64,000 bases of DNA from Rudanella sp031411995 (GCA_031411995.1 JANOCD010000065.1:10401-74400), one strand, 5' to 3'; positions 17,738-28,424 are shown, counted from the first letter of the stretch. Notes: generated by a model not told the origin, from the letters alone. Translations and numbers: made by a program.

Positions 17738-20704
17738 ATGAACAACCTAATTACATTGGGTATTGGCCTGTGGCTTGCCCTTGTTTGTAGCTTCATCAGC
17801 AATGCCCAACCCGTGACAACGGACCGCGCCAAAAAATATGAATGGAAGACCGGCACCTCACCGGGAGGCTATACCTATAAATACCTCTCCAACGACCCGA
17901 TGCAGGCGCGGTTTTATACCCTGAAAAACGGCCTCTCAGTCCTCCTGAGTGTCAATAAAAAAGAGCCGCGCATATTCACGTTCATTCCTACGCGGGCCGG
18001 ATCCAACACCGACCCCCGCACCAACACCGGTTTGGCGCACTACCTGGAACACATGCTTTTTAAAGGCACCGACAAATTCGGAACGCTCGACTGGAGTAAA
18101 GAAAAGCCACTTTTAGACAAAGTGGATGCCTTATACGAGCAGTATAATTCGACCAAAGATGAGGCCAAACGCAAGGAAATCTACAAAGAAATTGACCGGA
18201 CATCGGGCGAAGCGGCCAAGTTTGCCATTGCCAATGAGTACGATAAAGTGATGGCTTCTATGGGCGCGCAGGGTAGCAATGCCTTCACGTGGTATGAGCA
18301 AACGGTGTATCTGGAAGACATCCCGGCCAATGCCGTTGACCGCTACCTCTCCCTGCAGGCCGAACGATTCCGCAAGCCCGTGTTGCGCATTTTCCACACC
18401 GAACTCGAAGCAGTGTATGAAGAAAAAAACCGGTCATTAGACAACGACGGCAACAAAGTGAACGAGGCCCTGATGGCCGCCCTGTTTCCGACCCATAACT
18501 ACGGTCAGCAAACCACCATTGGCACGGTTGAACACCTGAAAAACCCCTCGCTGGTCGAAATTCGCAACTATTTCGATAAATTTTACGTGCCCAACAACAT
18601 GGCCGTGATCATGGCTGGAGACTTTAACCCGGACCAGCTTATCCAGAAAATTGATAAGGCATTTGCCTATATGAAGCCGAAACCGGTGCAGTTGTATAAC
18701 CCTGTGCCGGAAGCTCCGCTCACCACCGTGCAAACCCGCGAGGTGTTTGGCCCAACGCCGGAATCAGTCCGAATTGGCTATCGGTTTCCGGGTGGAATTG
18801 CGCTGAACCAACCCGTGGCCGTGATGGTCGATGAACTGATGTCGAACTCGGCTGCTGGTTTGATCGACCTCAATCTGAACAAGCAACAGCGGATTTTGGG
18901 TGGTGGATCGTCGCCCCAGTTTATGAAAGATTATGGCGTATGGACTATGTTCGGGCGACCCAAACAAGGCCAATCGCTCGACGAGGTGAAGGCGTTGTTG
19001 CTCGGCGAAGTGGCCAAACTCAAGAGCGGTAGTTTCGATGAAAAGGTGATGCAGTCCATTGTGAATAACTACAAAAAACGGCAGATCGAAACCTTCGAGA
19101 ACAACTATGGTCGGGCCGACAAGTTGCTGGATGCGTTCATTTTGTCGGGCGGAAAGTCATACCCGGAGCAAGCGAGTCTGAACGACCGGCTGGCCCGCGT
19201 GACCAAGCAACAAGTCATGGATTTTGCCAACGAATATCTCCGCGACAACTACGTGGTGGTGTACAAGCGCAAGGGTGAAGACAAAAATATCGTGAAGGTT
19301 GATAAGCCTGCCATTACCCCCGTGGAGGTGAACCGGGAAGCCCAATCGCCTTTTTTGCAGCAAATCAATAACATGCCGATGGGGGAGGTGCAACCCGTTT
19401 GGCTCGACTACCAGAAGGATATTCAGCGGGGCAAAGCCGGAAACGCAGAGGTGTTATATGTGAAAAACCCTGATAATGACCTGTTCCGGTTAGGCTACCG
19501 CATCCCAATGGGGAGTTATCACAGCAAACTCCTGCCCATTGCTACACAGTATCTGTCGTTTCTGAGTACGCCCAAATACTCTTCAGAAGACCTGAGCAAA
19601 GCATTTTTTGGCCTTGCCAGCGACTATAATATCTATTCGTCAAGCGATTACACAACCGTTCGGCTGTCGGGTTTGCAGGAAAACTTCGCCAAAAGCGTGG
19701 AGTTACTCGACCATCTGATGCGGAATTGCCAGGCTAACGAACAGGCCTTGTCTGATCTGAAAGAGCGGATCATAAAATCGCGGGCCGATAACAAGCTCAA
19801 CAAAGGGACCATTATGCAGGGCCTGATCAACTACGCACAATATGGCCCGAAAAACCCCTATAACAACCAACTCACCAACGACGAACTGAAAGCCGTGACC
19901 TCGGCCCAACTTCTCGACGTGTTGCACACCCTCTTCGATTACCCGCAACAGGTGATTTATTACGGCCCGCAAGCCCTTGCCTCGCTCGGCACCGATTTGA
20001 CAAAAGCCCACCAGATGCCTGCCCAGTTCAAGGCCGTGCCAGCCCGTCAGGATTTTAAGCAAGTGACTCAACAGAAGCCCGAAGTGCTTTTTGCCGATTA
20101 CGACATGGTGCAGTCGGAGGTGTATTGGGTGCGGAATACAACCGCTTTCGACCCGGCGCAACTGCCAACGGTGAACCTGTTCAATAACTATTTTGGGGGA
20201 AACATGGCCTCGGTCGTGTTCCAGACCCTGCGCGAATCGAAAGCCCTGGCGTATTCGACCTTTGCCAACTATGAGATTCCCGACCGCAAAGACCAGCAAT
20301 ATTCGGTGAACGCCTATATTGGCAGTCAGGCCGACAAGTTTCAGGAAGCCGTGGCCGGGATGAACGAATTGTTGAATGCCTTGCCCGAATCCGGCAAACT
20401 ACTTGAAAATACCAAAGTGGGCATGAAAAAGTCGATGCAAACTGAGCGAATCCGGCAGGATGGCATCATTTACAGTTACTTGGATGCCATTGAAAAAGGG
20501 ATAGACTACGATACCCGCCAGAAAACCTATGAGGCTCTGGACAAGATCACTTATGCCGACCTGAAATCGTTTGCCGATACGCAATTGGCCAACAAGCCAT
20601 ATACCCTCTGCGTGGTGGCTTCCGAAAAGCGCGTCACCCCCGACGATCTGGCCAAACATGGCACGGTGAAAAAACTGACGCTGGAGGAGATTTTTGGCTA
20701 TTGA
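17738..20704 (+). CDS. M16 family zinc metallopeptidase (pitrilysin type, two-lobed)
   Basis: A 988-residue exported protease with signal peptide ending FISNAQ. The inverted zinc motif HxxEH is intact as H101-Y-L-E104-H105 (LAHYLEHMLFKG), and the downstream zinc Glu lies in TELEAVYEEKN. Two M16 lobes are present: the active N-terminal half and a C-terminal half with the usual substrate-binding R/Y region (FGGNMASVVFQTLRESKALAYS). Single-chain two-lobed M16 enzymes close like a clamshell on peptides. In Bacteroidota they are mostly periplasmic or outer-membrane-associated. The gene has its own -7 box, and the GH43 gene follows by 11 bp, so the two are probably co-transcribed although no functional link is obvious. 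Confidence 0.94.
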   Translation: MNNLITLGIGLWLALVCSFISNAQPVTTDRAKKYEWKTGTSPGGYTYKYLSNDPMQARFYTLKNGLSVLLSVNKKEPRIFTFIPTRAGSNTDPRTNTGLAHYLEHMLFKGTDKFGTLDWSKEKPLLDKVDALYEQYNSTKDEAKRKEIYKEIDRTSGEAAKFAIANEYDKVMASMGAQGSNAFTWYEQTVYLEDIPANAVDRYLSLQAERFRKPVLRIFHTELEAVYEEKNRSLDNDGNKVNEALMAALFPTHNYGQQTTIGTVEHLKNPSLVEIRNYFDKFYVPNNMAVIMAGDFNPDQLIQKIDKAFAYMKPKPVQLYNPVPEAPLTTVQTREVFGPTPESVRIGYRFPGGIALNQPVAVMVDELMSNSAAGLIDLNLNKQQRILGGGSSPQFMKDYGVWTMFGRPKQGQSLDEVKALLLGEVAKLKSGSFDEKVMQSIVNNYKKRQIETFENNYGRADKLLDAFILSGGKSYPEQASLNDRLARVTKQQVMDFANEYLRDNYVVVYKRKGEDKNIVKVDKPAITPVEVNREAQSPFLQQINNMPMGEVQPVWLDYQKDIQRGKAGNAEVLYVKNPDNDLFRLGYRIPMGSYHSKLLPIATQYLSFLSTPKYSSEDLSKAFFGLASDYNIYSSSDYTTVRLSGLQENFAKSVELLDHLMRNCQANEQALSDLKERIIKSRADNKLNKGTIMQGLINYAQYGPKNPYNNQLTNDELKAVTSAQLLDVLHTLFDYPQQVIYYGPQALASLGTDLTKAHQMPAQFKAVPARQDFKQVTQQKPEVLFADYDMVQSEVYWVRNTTAFDPAQLPTVNLFNNYFGGNMASVVFQTLRESKALAYSTFANYEIPDRKDQQYSVNAYIGSQADKFQEAVAGMNELLNALPESGKLLENTKVGMKKSMQTERIRQDGIIYSYLDAIEKGIDYDTRQKTYEALDKITYADLKSFADTQLANKPYTLCVVASEKRVTPDDLAKHGTVKKLTLEEIFGY

Positions 20705-20715
20705 ACGCTCTTTTC

Positions 20716-21729
20716 ATGCTTCGTTCCCTGTTTTTATTGCTCTGTATTACTGCCCTGCCCGCGTTCGCTCAACGCACCGTCATGAACCCGATCAAATCGT
20801 CGGGGCCGGACCCGTGGGTTTGGCAGGATAACGGTTGGTATTATTACATGAACACCACGGGCCGCAACCTGACGCTTTGGCGAACCAAAAACATGGCTGA
20901 TTTAGCTACGGCAGAGAGCAAAGTGGTGTTTACGCCCCCAACCGGCACGGCCTACTCGCGGGATTTGTGGGCACCCGAAATCCATCGGATCAACGAGAAA
21001 TGGTATATCTACGTGGCTGCTGATAGCCTCAACAACCAAACCCACCGGATTTGGGTGCTCGAAAACACTGCGTCTGATCCCTTTGATGGTCAGTGGGTTA
21101 TGAAAGGAAAGCTAGCCGACCCCGGTGACCATTGGGCCATCGACCTGACGGTGTTACAACACCAGGGGAAACTCTACGCGGCCTGGTCGGGTTGGGAGGG
21201 CGACCGAAACGGACGGCAGGATATTTATATAGCCCGCCTGAAAAACCCCTGGACAATGACCGGCAAGCGCGTGAAAATTTCGCAACCCGAACTGCCCTGG
21301 GAAATGCACGGCAAAACTCCCGAAGCCTGGCAAAAAAACGGTGAGCTACCCCTGATTTTGGTAAACGAGGGGCCGGAGTTTCTGCAAAACGGCAAGAAAA
21401 CCTTCCTCGTTTACTCTGCCAATGCCTGTTGGCTCGACTACTGCATGGGCTTACTCGAACACACGGGCGGCAACTTTCTGAAGGCCAAAAACTGGCGCAA
21501 ACACCCGCAACCCGTGTTCACCCAATCGCCCGAAAATGGCGTTTGGGCACCGGGTCACGGTGGCTTCTTCACGACTAACAATGGTCAGAAAAACTGGATG
21601 ATCTACCACGCCAACCCCACCGAAACCGACGGCTGCGGCAACAAACGGGCACCACATATCCAACCTTTTTCGTGGAACACAGACGGAACCCCCAACTTTG
21701 GCCGACCTGTACGAAGCGTTGGAGAATAA
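20716..21729 (+). CDS. Glycoside hydrolase family 43 protein
   Basis: 337 residues from the ATG at 20716. I prefer this to an in-frame TTG at 20701, which overlaps the upstream stop, because the ATG begins a clean signal peptide (MLRSLFLLLCITALPAFAQ). The mature part is a single five-bladed propeller of the GH43 type. The catalytic triad is visible: Asp32 in SSGPDPWVW (base), Asp143 in HWAIDLTV (pKa modulator) and Glu218 in LVNEGPEFL (acid). GH43 enzymes remove arabinose or xylose from plant polysaccharides by inversion; arabinofuranosidase activity is the usual outcome but cannot be fixed from sequence. An intrinsic terminator at 21832-21867 follows. Confidence 0.9.
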   Translation: MLRSLFLLLCITALPAFAQRTVMNPIKSSGPDPWVWQDNGWYYYMNTTGRNLTLWRTKNMADLATAESKVVFTPPTGTAYSRDLWAPEIHRINEKWYIYVAADSLNNQTHRIWVLENTASDPFDGQWVMKGKLADPGDHWAIDLTVLQHQGKLYAAWSGWEGDRNGRQDIYIARLKNPWTMTGKRVKISQPELPWEMHGKTPEAWQKNGELPLILVNEGPEFLQNGKKTFLVYSANACWLDYCMGLLEHTGGNFLKAKNWRKHPQPVFTQSPENGVWAPGHGGFFTTNNGQKNWMIYHANPTETDGCGNKRAPHIQPFSWNTDGTPNFGRPVRSVGE

Positions 21730-21831
21730 TTTATGGATTAATTGGAATTTTTCAGGTTTTTACGTGATAATTCGTAGTACTTTGTCTTTATTACAAAAGA
21801 ACAGTTTTCTCCTCATAGGTTGGTATCGCGG

Positions 21832-21867
21832 GCACACTCCGATTCATGGTCGGTGTGTGCTTTTTTT
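21832..21867 (+). terminator. Intrinsic terminator downstream of the GH43 gene
   Basis: GCACACTCCGA at 21832-21842 pairs with TCGGTGTGTGC at 21850-21860 (10 of 11 positions), followed by TTTTTTTG. It lies between the convergent GH43 and gltD genes. Confidence 0.8.
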
Positions 21868-21891
21868 GTGGCCTAAACTATAAACCCTGCC

Positions 21892-23379
21892 CTATACTGC
21901 CATTAGCATCGACTCGGCTTTAGCTTCCAATAAACTCTCGCCCATCAAGTAGGCATCGGCGGCACGGGCAGCTTCGCGGCCTTCCGAAATCGCCCACACA
22001 ACCAGCGATTGACCCCGGCGTAAGTCGCCAGCGGCAAACACATCGGGGTGGCTTGTTTGATAATTCGTGGCTTTCACGTTGCCGCGCTCGTCGAGGTCGA
22101 TGCCGAGGTCGGCCACGAGACCCTCGCGTTGCGGGTGCAGGAAACCAGCGGCTAACAGAGCCAGTTCGCAGGGGATTTCGCGCTCCGAACCCGCAATTTC
22201 CACCATCTGCATTCGGCCCCCTTCGTGTTTCCATTCTAGATTCACAATCTGCAAGGCTTTTAGGTTGCCGTTCTCGTCGCCAATGAAGGCTTTGGTGTTG
22301 ATGGACCATTCGCGCTCGCAACCTTCCTCATGCGAGGTGCTCGTGCGGAGCATCATGGGCCAATTGGGCCAGGGCGTGTTTTCGGCGCGGTCTTTTGGCG
22401 GCATTGGCAACAGTTCGATTTGGGTAACTGAGGCCGCGCCATGCCGGTTCGAGGTGCCAACGCAGTCGGAGCCGGTGTCGCCCCCACCAATCACGACCAC
22501 GTTTTTGTCGGTTGCCAGCAACTCGCCGTTGTTATATTTCGCTCCCTGATGATCGAACTCCACCGGGCGTGAAGCCACCCGCTTGTTTTGCTGACTTAGG
22601 AATTCCATGGCCGGGTAAATCCCTTTCAGCTCACGGCCCGGAATTGGCAAATCGCGGGGAACGGTTGAGCCACCTGCCAACAGCACGAGGTCGAAACTAT
22701 CCAACAAATCGTTGGCTTTAATGTCAACGCCCACGTTTACGCCCGTTTTAAAGATGATACCCTCGGCTTCCATGACGGCCAACCGACGGTCGATCACGGC
22801 TTTTTCGAGCTTGAAATCGGGGATTCCGTAGCGTAGTAAGCCGCCAATTTGATCAGCCCGCTCAAATAGCGTGACAGTATGGCCCGCCTTGTTTAGCTGA
22901 GCCGCTGCCGCCAATCCCGCTGGCCCCGAACCGACCACGGCCACTGATTTTCCGGTGCGCTTTTTGGGTGGGTTTGGTTTCACATAGCCCTTGGCAAATG
23001 CCACTTCCACAATTGATTTCTCGATGAACTCGATGGCAACGGGCGGCTTGTTGATACCCAACACGCACGACGACTCACAGGGGGCCGGGCAAATGCGCCC
23101 CGTAAATTCGGGGAAGTTGTTGGTGCTGCTCAAAATCTCGAAGGCATACTCCCAGTTCTGCTCATACACGGCATCATTAAACTCCGGGATGATGTTACCG
23201 AGCGGACAACCACTGTGGCAAAACGGCGTACCGCAGTCCATGCAGCGGGCAGCCTGCTTTTGCGTCGTGTCTTCGCTAAACGGCGTGTCGATCTCCTTAT
23301 AATCGTGAATGCGTTCCTGCGCGGGCCGCTTGGCGGGCAATTCACGGGTGAACTCTAAAAATCCGGTGGGCTTTCCCAT
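21892..23379 (-). CDS. gltD: Glutamate synthase (NADPH) small subunit
   Basis: 495 residues, the normal GltD length. The N-terminal Cys-rich region holds the two [4Fe-4S] ligand sets (CMDCGTPFCHSGCP and CPAPCESSCVLGI). A FAD-binding Rossmann motif (VAVVGSGPAGLAAAAQL) and a NAD(P)H-binding motif (NVVVIGGGDTGSDCVGTS) follow, and the protein closes with VFAAGDLRRGQSLVVWAI. GltD takes electrons from NADPH and passes them to GltB, which uses glutamine amide nitrogen to convert 2-oxoglutarate to glutamate. It starts 18 bp after the gltB stop, so gltB-gltD is an operon, the usual bacterial order. It is cytoplasmic. Confidence 0.97.
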   Translation of the reverse strand: MGKPTGFLEFTRELPAKRPAQERIHDYKEIDTPFSEDTTQKQAARCMDCGTPFCHSGCPLGNIIPEFNDAVYEQNWEYAFEILSSTNNFPEFTGRICPAPCESSCVLGINKPPVAIEFIEKSIVEVAFAKGYVKPNPPKKRTGKSVAVVGSGPAGLAAAAQLNKAGHTVTLFERADQIGGLLRYGIPDFKLEKAVIDRRLAVMEAEGIIFKTGVNVGVDIKANDLLDSFDLVLLAGGSTVPRDLPIPGRELKGIYPAMEFLSQQNKRVASRPVEFDHQGAKYNNGELLATDKNVVVIGGGDTGSDCVGTSNRHGAASVTQIELLPMPPKDRAENTPWPNWPMMLRTSTSHEEGCEREWSINTKAFIGDENGNLKALQIVNLEWKHEGGRMQMVEIAGSEREIPCELALLAAGFLHPQREGLVADLGIDLDERGNVKATNYQTSHPDVFAAGDLRRGQSLVVWAISEGREAARAADAYLMGESLLEAKAESMLMAV

Positions 23380-23397
23380 AGTGTCTTAAATGATTTA

Positions 23398-26300
23398 TTA
23401 CCCCCCAACTACATCAACCACAATATCCTGATAGACAACGCTTTTGTCGCGGAGTTGCTCGGAGAGGGAGATGCCCCTGCTGGCTAATGCCTGGCGGAAA
23501 TCGGTTGGGATCACCTTTACAAACTGACCCACGCGATTGTCCCAATCCTGAATCAGGGCGAGGGCCACGTTGCTGGTGGTGTATTGGAAATGCTTGTCGA
23601 TGTATTCGCGGAGGATGCCGAGGTCTTCGTCGTTCAGTGGCTCAAGGTTCACCATTTCGGGGTTCACTTTGCTGGCGAAGGTGCCGTCCTGATCCAAGAC
23701 ATAGGCCACCCCGCCCGACATACCGGCGGCAAAGTTGCGACCCGTTTGTCCCAGAATCACCACCAAACCACCCGTCATGTATTCGAGTCCATGGTCGCCA
23801 ACGCCTTCCACAACGACCTTCGCGCCGGAGTTACGCACGCCAAATCGCTCGCCCGCCATGCCCCGGATGAAAGCCTCGCCCGATGTCGCGCCGTAGAACG
23901 ACACGTTGCCGACAATGCTGTTTTCTTCGGGTTTGAACGTGGCTGCCCGGTCGGGATATACAATCAGTTGTGCCCCGCACAAGCCCTTACCGAAATAGTC
24001 GTTGGCATCGCCTTCGAGTTCAAGTTTTACGCCTTTGGTGGTGAACCCGCCGAAACTTTGGCCTGCTGTGCCGCGCATTTTTATGTGAATCGTGCTGTCG
24101 GGCAGGCCGGGGCCACCATAGATTTTTGAGATTTCGTTGGACAACATGGTGCCGATGCTCCGGTTCAGGTTATTCACCGTGTATTCGGCATAAACCGGCT
24201 CGGCACCGTCCAGAGCGGGCTTTGCCAGTTCGATCAGGTCGCGGTCGAGCACCGAGTCGATGCCGTGATCCTGCTCTTCCTGCTTGTAAAGGGCGGTATC
24301 GAGGCTTACCGGCTCTTTGTAGAGCAGGGCTGCGAGGTTTACGTTCTTGTATTTCCAGTGGGGCAAATCGTCGCGGGTTTCCAGAACCTGTACTTGCCCA
24401 ACCATTTCATCAATCGACCGGAAACCGAGTTCGGCCATGATCTCGCGCATTTCTTTGGCCATGAACGTGAACATGTTCACCACGTGTTCGGGCTTGCCGG
24501 TGAACAGGGCGCGGAGTTCCTTGTTCTGCGTCGCCACGCCCACAGGGCAGGTGTTCAGGTGACATTTCCGCATCATAATACAACCGGCAGCCACCAGAGC
24601 GGCCGTGGCCACACCGAATTCTTCGGCACCCAACAAAGCGGCAATCACGAGGTCGCGTCCCGTCCGCATTTGTCCGTCGGCCTGCACCGTCACGCGGCCC
24701 CGGAGTTTGTTTCGAACGAGTGTTTGGTGCGTTTCAGCCAGACCAAGCTCCCATGGCAAACCCGCGTGGCGGATGCTCGACAAAGGCGAGGCTCCCGTGC
24801 CGCCGTCGTGTCCCGAAATCAGGATATGGTCGGCGTGGGCTTTGGCAACACCCGCAGCAATGGTTCCTACGCCCGCTTCCGACACCAATTTCACGCTGAT
24901 ACGGGCAGCCCGGTTCGCGTTTTTAAGGTCGAAAATAAGTTGGGCGAGGTCTTCAATCGAGTAAATATCGTGGTGGGGCGGGGGCGAAATCAGGCCCACG
25001 CCGGGCGTTGAGTGGCGCGTCCGGCCAATCCAGTCGTCTACTTTGTGGCCGGGCAACTGACCACCCTCGCCGGGTTTGGCCCCCTGCGCCATTTTAATCT
25101 GCAATTCGCGGGCGTTGGTCAGGTAATGACTCGTGACCCCAAACCGACCCGATGCCACCTGCTTGATGGCCGAGTTCAGGTTGTCGCCGTTGGGCAGCGG
25201 GTTGAACCGCATTTCGTCTTCGCCCCCTTCGCCAGAGTTACTTTTGCCGCCAATGCGGTTCATGGCAATGGCTAGCGTCGTGTGGGCTTCCCACGAAATA
25301 GATCCGAACGACATGGCCCCGGTTGCAAACCGTTTGAAAATCTGCTCAATGGACTCAACCTGCTCAATCGGGATGGGTTGCCCCTTTTTGAACTTTAGCA
25401 AACCGCGCAGGGTAATCGCCTTTTTAGTCTGATCGTCAATGAGTTTACTGTATTTTTTGTACAGATTGTAGTCGTTTCGCTTGGTCGATTCCTGCAACAG
25501 GTGAATCGTGTCGGGGTTGAATATGTGCCGCTCTCCGCGCTGTTTCCACTGGTAAATACCGCCCACTTCGAGCCGCTGCACCGACGAAACCGGCACTTCG
25601 GGGTAGGCCGCCCGGTGACGTACCAGAATCTCCTTCGCAATCTCGTGCAAACCCATGCCACTAATGCGTGAGGTAGTACCGGTGAAATACCGCGAAACCA
25701 CTTCTTCATTTAGGCCGAGGCACTCAAAAATCATGGCTCCCTGATAGGATTGCAGGGTCGAGATACCCATCTTCGAGAAGATTTTCAGCAACTCGCCATT
25801 GACCGCCTTGATGTAGTTTTTGTTTAATTTTTCAAGGTCGTAGTCAACTCCCAACAGCGATTTCTCCTTCATGTGGGCGATGGTCTCGAACGCCATGTAG
25901 GGGTTCACACCCGATGCGCCGTACCCAATCAGGGTGGCTACGTGGTGCGTTTCCCAGACATCACCGGCCTCCACCAGGATACCCACTTTTCCCCGTAACC
26001 CCTTGCGAATCAGGTGATGGTGAACAGCGGCTGTTGCCAATAATGATGGTATCGGCGCGTGGTCGGAGTCGATAGCGCGGTCGGAGAGGATAATGATCTC
26101 GAAACCGTCTTCAATGGCATCTTCGGCGTAACGGCAAATGCGTTCGAGACCCCGCTCCAGCGATTTTCCATTGCCATCGGCCCGGAAATACGTGTTCACG
26201 GTTTTGGCCTGGAAATGGTGCCGATCCATAAACCGCAACTTGTCAAACTCTTGCGTTGTCAACACCGGCTGATCAAGTTCGACCTGCTTGCAGTGTTCGG

Positions 26301-28005
26301 GCGTTTCGGTGAGCAGATTATAGGTGGCTCCCACAAACGAGATCAGCGACATAATCGACCGCTCCCGAATCGAGTCAATCGGCGGGTTCGTCACCTGCGC
26401 GAACAACTGCTTGAAATAATGACTCAGGTGCTGACTCTGCTCCGACAAAATAGCCAGCGGCACGTCGGTTCCCATCGAGCCGAGGGCTTCTTTGCCCGTT
26501 TCGACCATCGGGGCCAGAATCATGCGGAGGTCTTCGGAGGTGAAGCCAAACGCCTTCTGGCGAGCTAACAACTCGTTTTCACCGTAGTTCCGGTAAGTCC
26601 GGGCGGGGGCTTCGAGTTGCGAAATATGAATCTTATACTCGTCGAGCCACTGCTGATAGGGCTGGGCCGAACATATCTCTGATTTAATGTCTTCGTCGGC
26701 AATAATGCAGCCTTTCTCCATGTCTACCACGAACATTTTACCCGGCTGCAAACGACCTTTGGTCACAATCTTGGCTGGATCAATGTCCAAAACCCCTGCT
26801 TCAGAGGCCATAATCACGACATCATCGTCTGTCACCCAATACCGCGACGGGCGCAAGCCATTACGGTCGAGGGTGGCCCCCACAATGCGGCCGTCGGTGA
26901 ACGAAATCGAGGCCGGGCCATCCCAGGGTTCCATCATGCCCGCATGGAATTCGTAGAACGCCCGGCGATTGGCATCCATTTGCGTGTTGCCGTCCCAGGC
27001 TTCGGGAATCAGCATCATCATCACGTGCGGCAACGAACGTCCACTCATCACAAGCAACTCAATGGCATTGTCGAGGTTGGCCGAGTCCGACTGTTTATGG
27101 TCGCAGATGGGCAGCAGCATGGCCATTTCTTCGTCGGTAAACTTTGACGATTTTAGCAGAGCTTCGGCGGCTTTCATCCAGTTTACGTTGCCTTTCACGG
27201 TATTGATTTCGCCGTTGTGGGCAATATACCGGAATGGTTGAGCCAGTTTCCACGAGGGGAAGGTGTTCGTCGAAAAGCGCGAATGCACCACGCCGAGGGC
27301 CGACACGACTTCTTCGCGCGCCAGATCGGGGAAGTATTCGGCCAGTTGTCCAGTGGTTAGCTGCCCTTTATAAGTAATGGTGCGGCACGAGAGCGACGCG
27401 AAGTAAAAGCCGTTATCCACGCCCTTCACCGTCTCGTTGATCATGCGCGAACTATAATTTCTTAATACGTATAATTTACGCTCAAAATCGTCGGATTCCG
27501 TAACCCCGTCGGGTCTTTTAATAAAAACCTGTTCCATTTGTGGCTCTGCCGAGCGTGAGCCGTTACCCAAATCATTGTTGTTGGTTGGCACCACCCGATA
27601 GCCAAGCAACTCCATGCCGAGTTTTTTAATTTTCCGATTCAGAATCGCGCGGCATTCCTCCCGAAGCCGGGCTTCGCGGGGGAAATAAACCATACCCACA
27701 CCATATTCGTCGGCAGCGGGAAGCTGAATAAATTGACGGCGGCATTCGTCCACAAAAAATTCGTGGGGAATCTGAAGTAACAAACCGGCTCCATCGCCCG
27801 TATTGGTTTCGCACCCACAGGCACCCCGGTGTTCCATCCGGTGCAGCATATGCAGGGAGTCGGCCACAATTTGGTGCGACTTGCGGCCTTTAATATCAGC
27901 CACAAAGCCAATACCGCAATTATCGTGTTCAAATTCGGGACGGTAAAGGCCCATTTCATGAGATAACCCGAAGCCGGGTTGGTCGCTTTGGTCAGACATA
28001 GACAT
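23398..28005 (-). CDS. gltB: Glutamate synthase large subunit
   Basis: 1535 residues, as expected for GltB. A short propeptide is followed by the class II amidotransferase nucleophile Cys30 (EHDNCGIGFVADIKG), which must be exposed by processing. The central and FMN-binding synthase domains follow (LISGHDGGTGASPLSSIRHAG), with the [3Fe-4S] Cys cluster in CIMMRKCHLNTCPVG, and a GXGXG beta-helix domain at the C-terminus (GDANDYFGKGLCG, GMSGGVAYVLDQDG). Glutaminase-released ammonia is channelled to 2-oxoglutarate. The start shown is the first of two close ATGs. No regulator gene is adjacent, and I found no convincing promoter in the 419 bp upstream. Confidence 0.97.
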   Translation of the reverse strand: MSMSDQSDQPGFGLSHEMGLYRPEFEHDNCGIGFVADIKGRKSHQIVADSLHMLHRMEHRGACGCETNTGDGAGLLLQIPHEFFVDECRRQFIQLPAADEYGVGMVYFPREARLREECRAILNRKIKKLGMELLGYRVVPTNNNDLGNGSRSAEPQMEQVFIKRPDGVTESDDFERKLYVLRNYSSRMINETVKGVDNGFYFASLSCRTITYKGQLTTGQLAEYFPDLAREEVVSALGVVHSRFSTNTFPSWKLAQPFRYIAHNGEINTVKGNVNWMKAAEALLKSSKFTDEEMAMLLPICDHKQSDSANLDNAIELLVMSGRSLPHVMMMLIPEAWDGNTQMDANRRAFYEFHAGMMEPWDGPASISFTDGRIVGATLDRNGLRPSRYWVTDDDVVIMASEAGVLDIDPAKIVTKGRLQPGKMFVVDMEKGCIIADEDIKSEICSAQPYQQWLDEYKIHISQLEAPARTYRNYGENELLARQKAFGFTSEDLRMILAPMVETGKEALGSMGTDVPLAILSEQSQHLSHYFKQLFAQVTNPPIDSIRERSIMSLISFVGATYNLLTETPEHCKQVELDQPVLTTQEFDKLRFMDRHHFQAKTVNTYFRADGNGKSLERGLERICRYAEDAIEDGFEIIILSDRAIDSDHAPIPSLLATAAVHHHLIRKGLRGKVGILVEAGDVWETHHVATLIGYGASGVNPYMAFETIAHMKEKSLLGVDYDLEKLNKNYIKAVNGELLKIFSKMGISTLQSYQGAMIFECLGLNEEVVSRYFTGTTSRISGMGLHEIAKEILVRHRAAYPEVPVSSVQRLEVGGIYQWKQRGERHIFNPDTIHLLQESTKRNDYNLYKKYSKLIDDQTKKAITLRGLLKFKKGQPIPIEQVESIEQIFKRFATGAMSFGSISWEAHTTLAIAMNRIGGKSNSGEGGEDEMRFNPLPNGDNLNSAIKQVASGRFGVTSHYLTNARELQIKMAQGAKPGEGGQLPGHKVDDWIGRTRHSTPGVGLISPPPHHDIYSIEDLAQLIFDLKNANRAARISVKLVSEAGVGTIAAGVAKAHADHILISGHDGGTGASPLSSIRHAGLPWELGLAETHQTLVRNKLRGRVTVQADGQMRTGRDLVIAALLGAEEFGVATAALVAAGCIMMRKCHLNTCPVGVATQNKELRALFTGKPEHVVNMFTFMAKEMREIMAELGFRSIDEMVGQVQVLETRDDLPHWKYKNVNLAALLYKEPVSLDTALYKQEEQDHGIDSVLDRDLIELAKPALDGAEPVYAEYTVNNLNRSIGTMLSNEISKIYGGPGLPDSTIHIKMRGTAGQSFGGFTTKGVKLELEGDANDYFGKGLCGAQLIVYPDRAATFKPEENSIVGNVSFYGATSGEAFIRGMAGERFGVRNSGAKVVVEGVGDHGLEYMTGGLVVILGQTGRNFAAGMSGGVAYVLDQDGTFASKVNPEMVNLEPLNDEDLGILREYIDKHFQYTTSNVALALIQDWDNRVGQFVKVIPTDFRQALASRGISLSEQLRDKSVVYQDIVVDVVGG

Positions 28006-28424
28006 AACGGATAATTGTCAGGCCCTCACGTTGGTGGGTTGTACTCGATGTCCACCGTCGCTACGACGATTGAATGATTGAGAAATCGGTAAAGTAACTG
28101 GAATTCCGACAGTAAATAGAAAGAAGGTCAGGTGTCGGATTAACGGGCGTTTGTGATAAAGCCATGCAATATAGTACGCATTTTATTTGGAATAAAGCAG
28201 GTTTAACCAAATTTCATTCTAAAACCGAGCAATTGTGAAATTGATTATAAATGTTCTTGGATACTGACTATTTCTCAATAAAAAAGGCTTGTCTATGCAA
28301 AAACTTTTTTTGTCATTATTCAAGAATTACCCTGAAAAGTCCGTTCTAAAGGCCTAAAAAGACAATCTTACTATCTAATGTCTGTTAACGTAGTTTATAG
28401 TTGATATTTTTCAGGCAGTATTCA
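28006..28424. other. 419-bp AT-rich intergenic region upstream of gltB
   Basis: This lies between the start of gltB and the end of eutC, both leftward. It must hold the gltB promoter and the end of the eutC transcript. I find no ORF of note, no clear TAnnTTTG box on the minus strand and no long inverted repeat. The right half (about 28200-28420) is markedly AT-rich with homopolymer runs. Confidence 0.6.

Noticed and set aside
21770..21781. A -7-like TACTTTG between GH43 and gltD on the plus strand.
   Set aside because: It is one base short of TAnnTTTG, and no gene follows on the plus strand before the terminator at 21832.
24265..25011. A 248-residue plus-strand open frame, and several others of 70-180 residues, within gltB.
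   Set aside because: They lie antisense to the fully conserved gltB reading frame, have no family features or signal peptides, and are expected by chance in GC-rich coding DNA.
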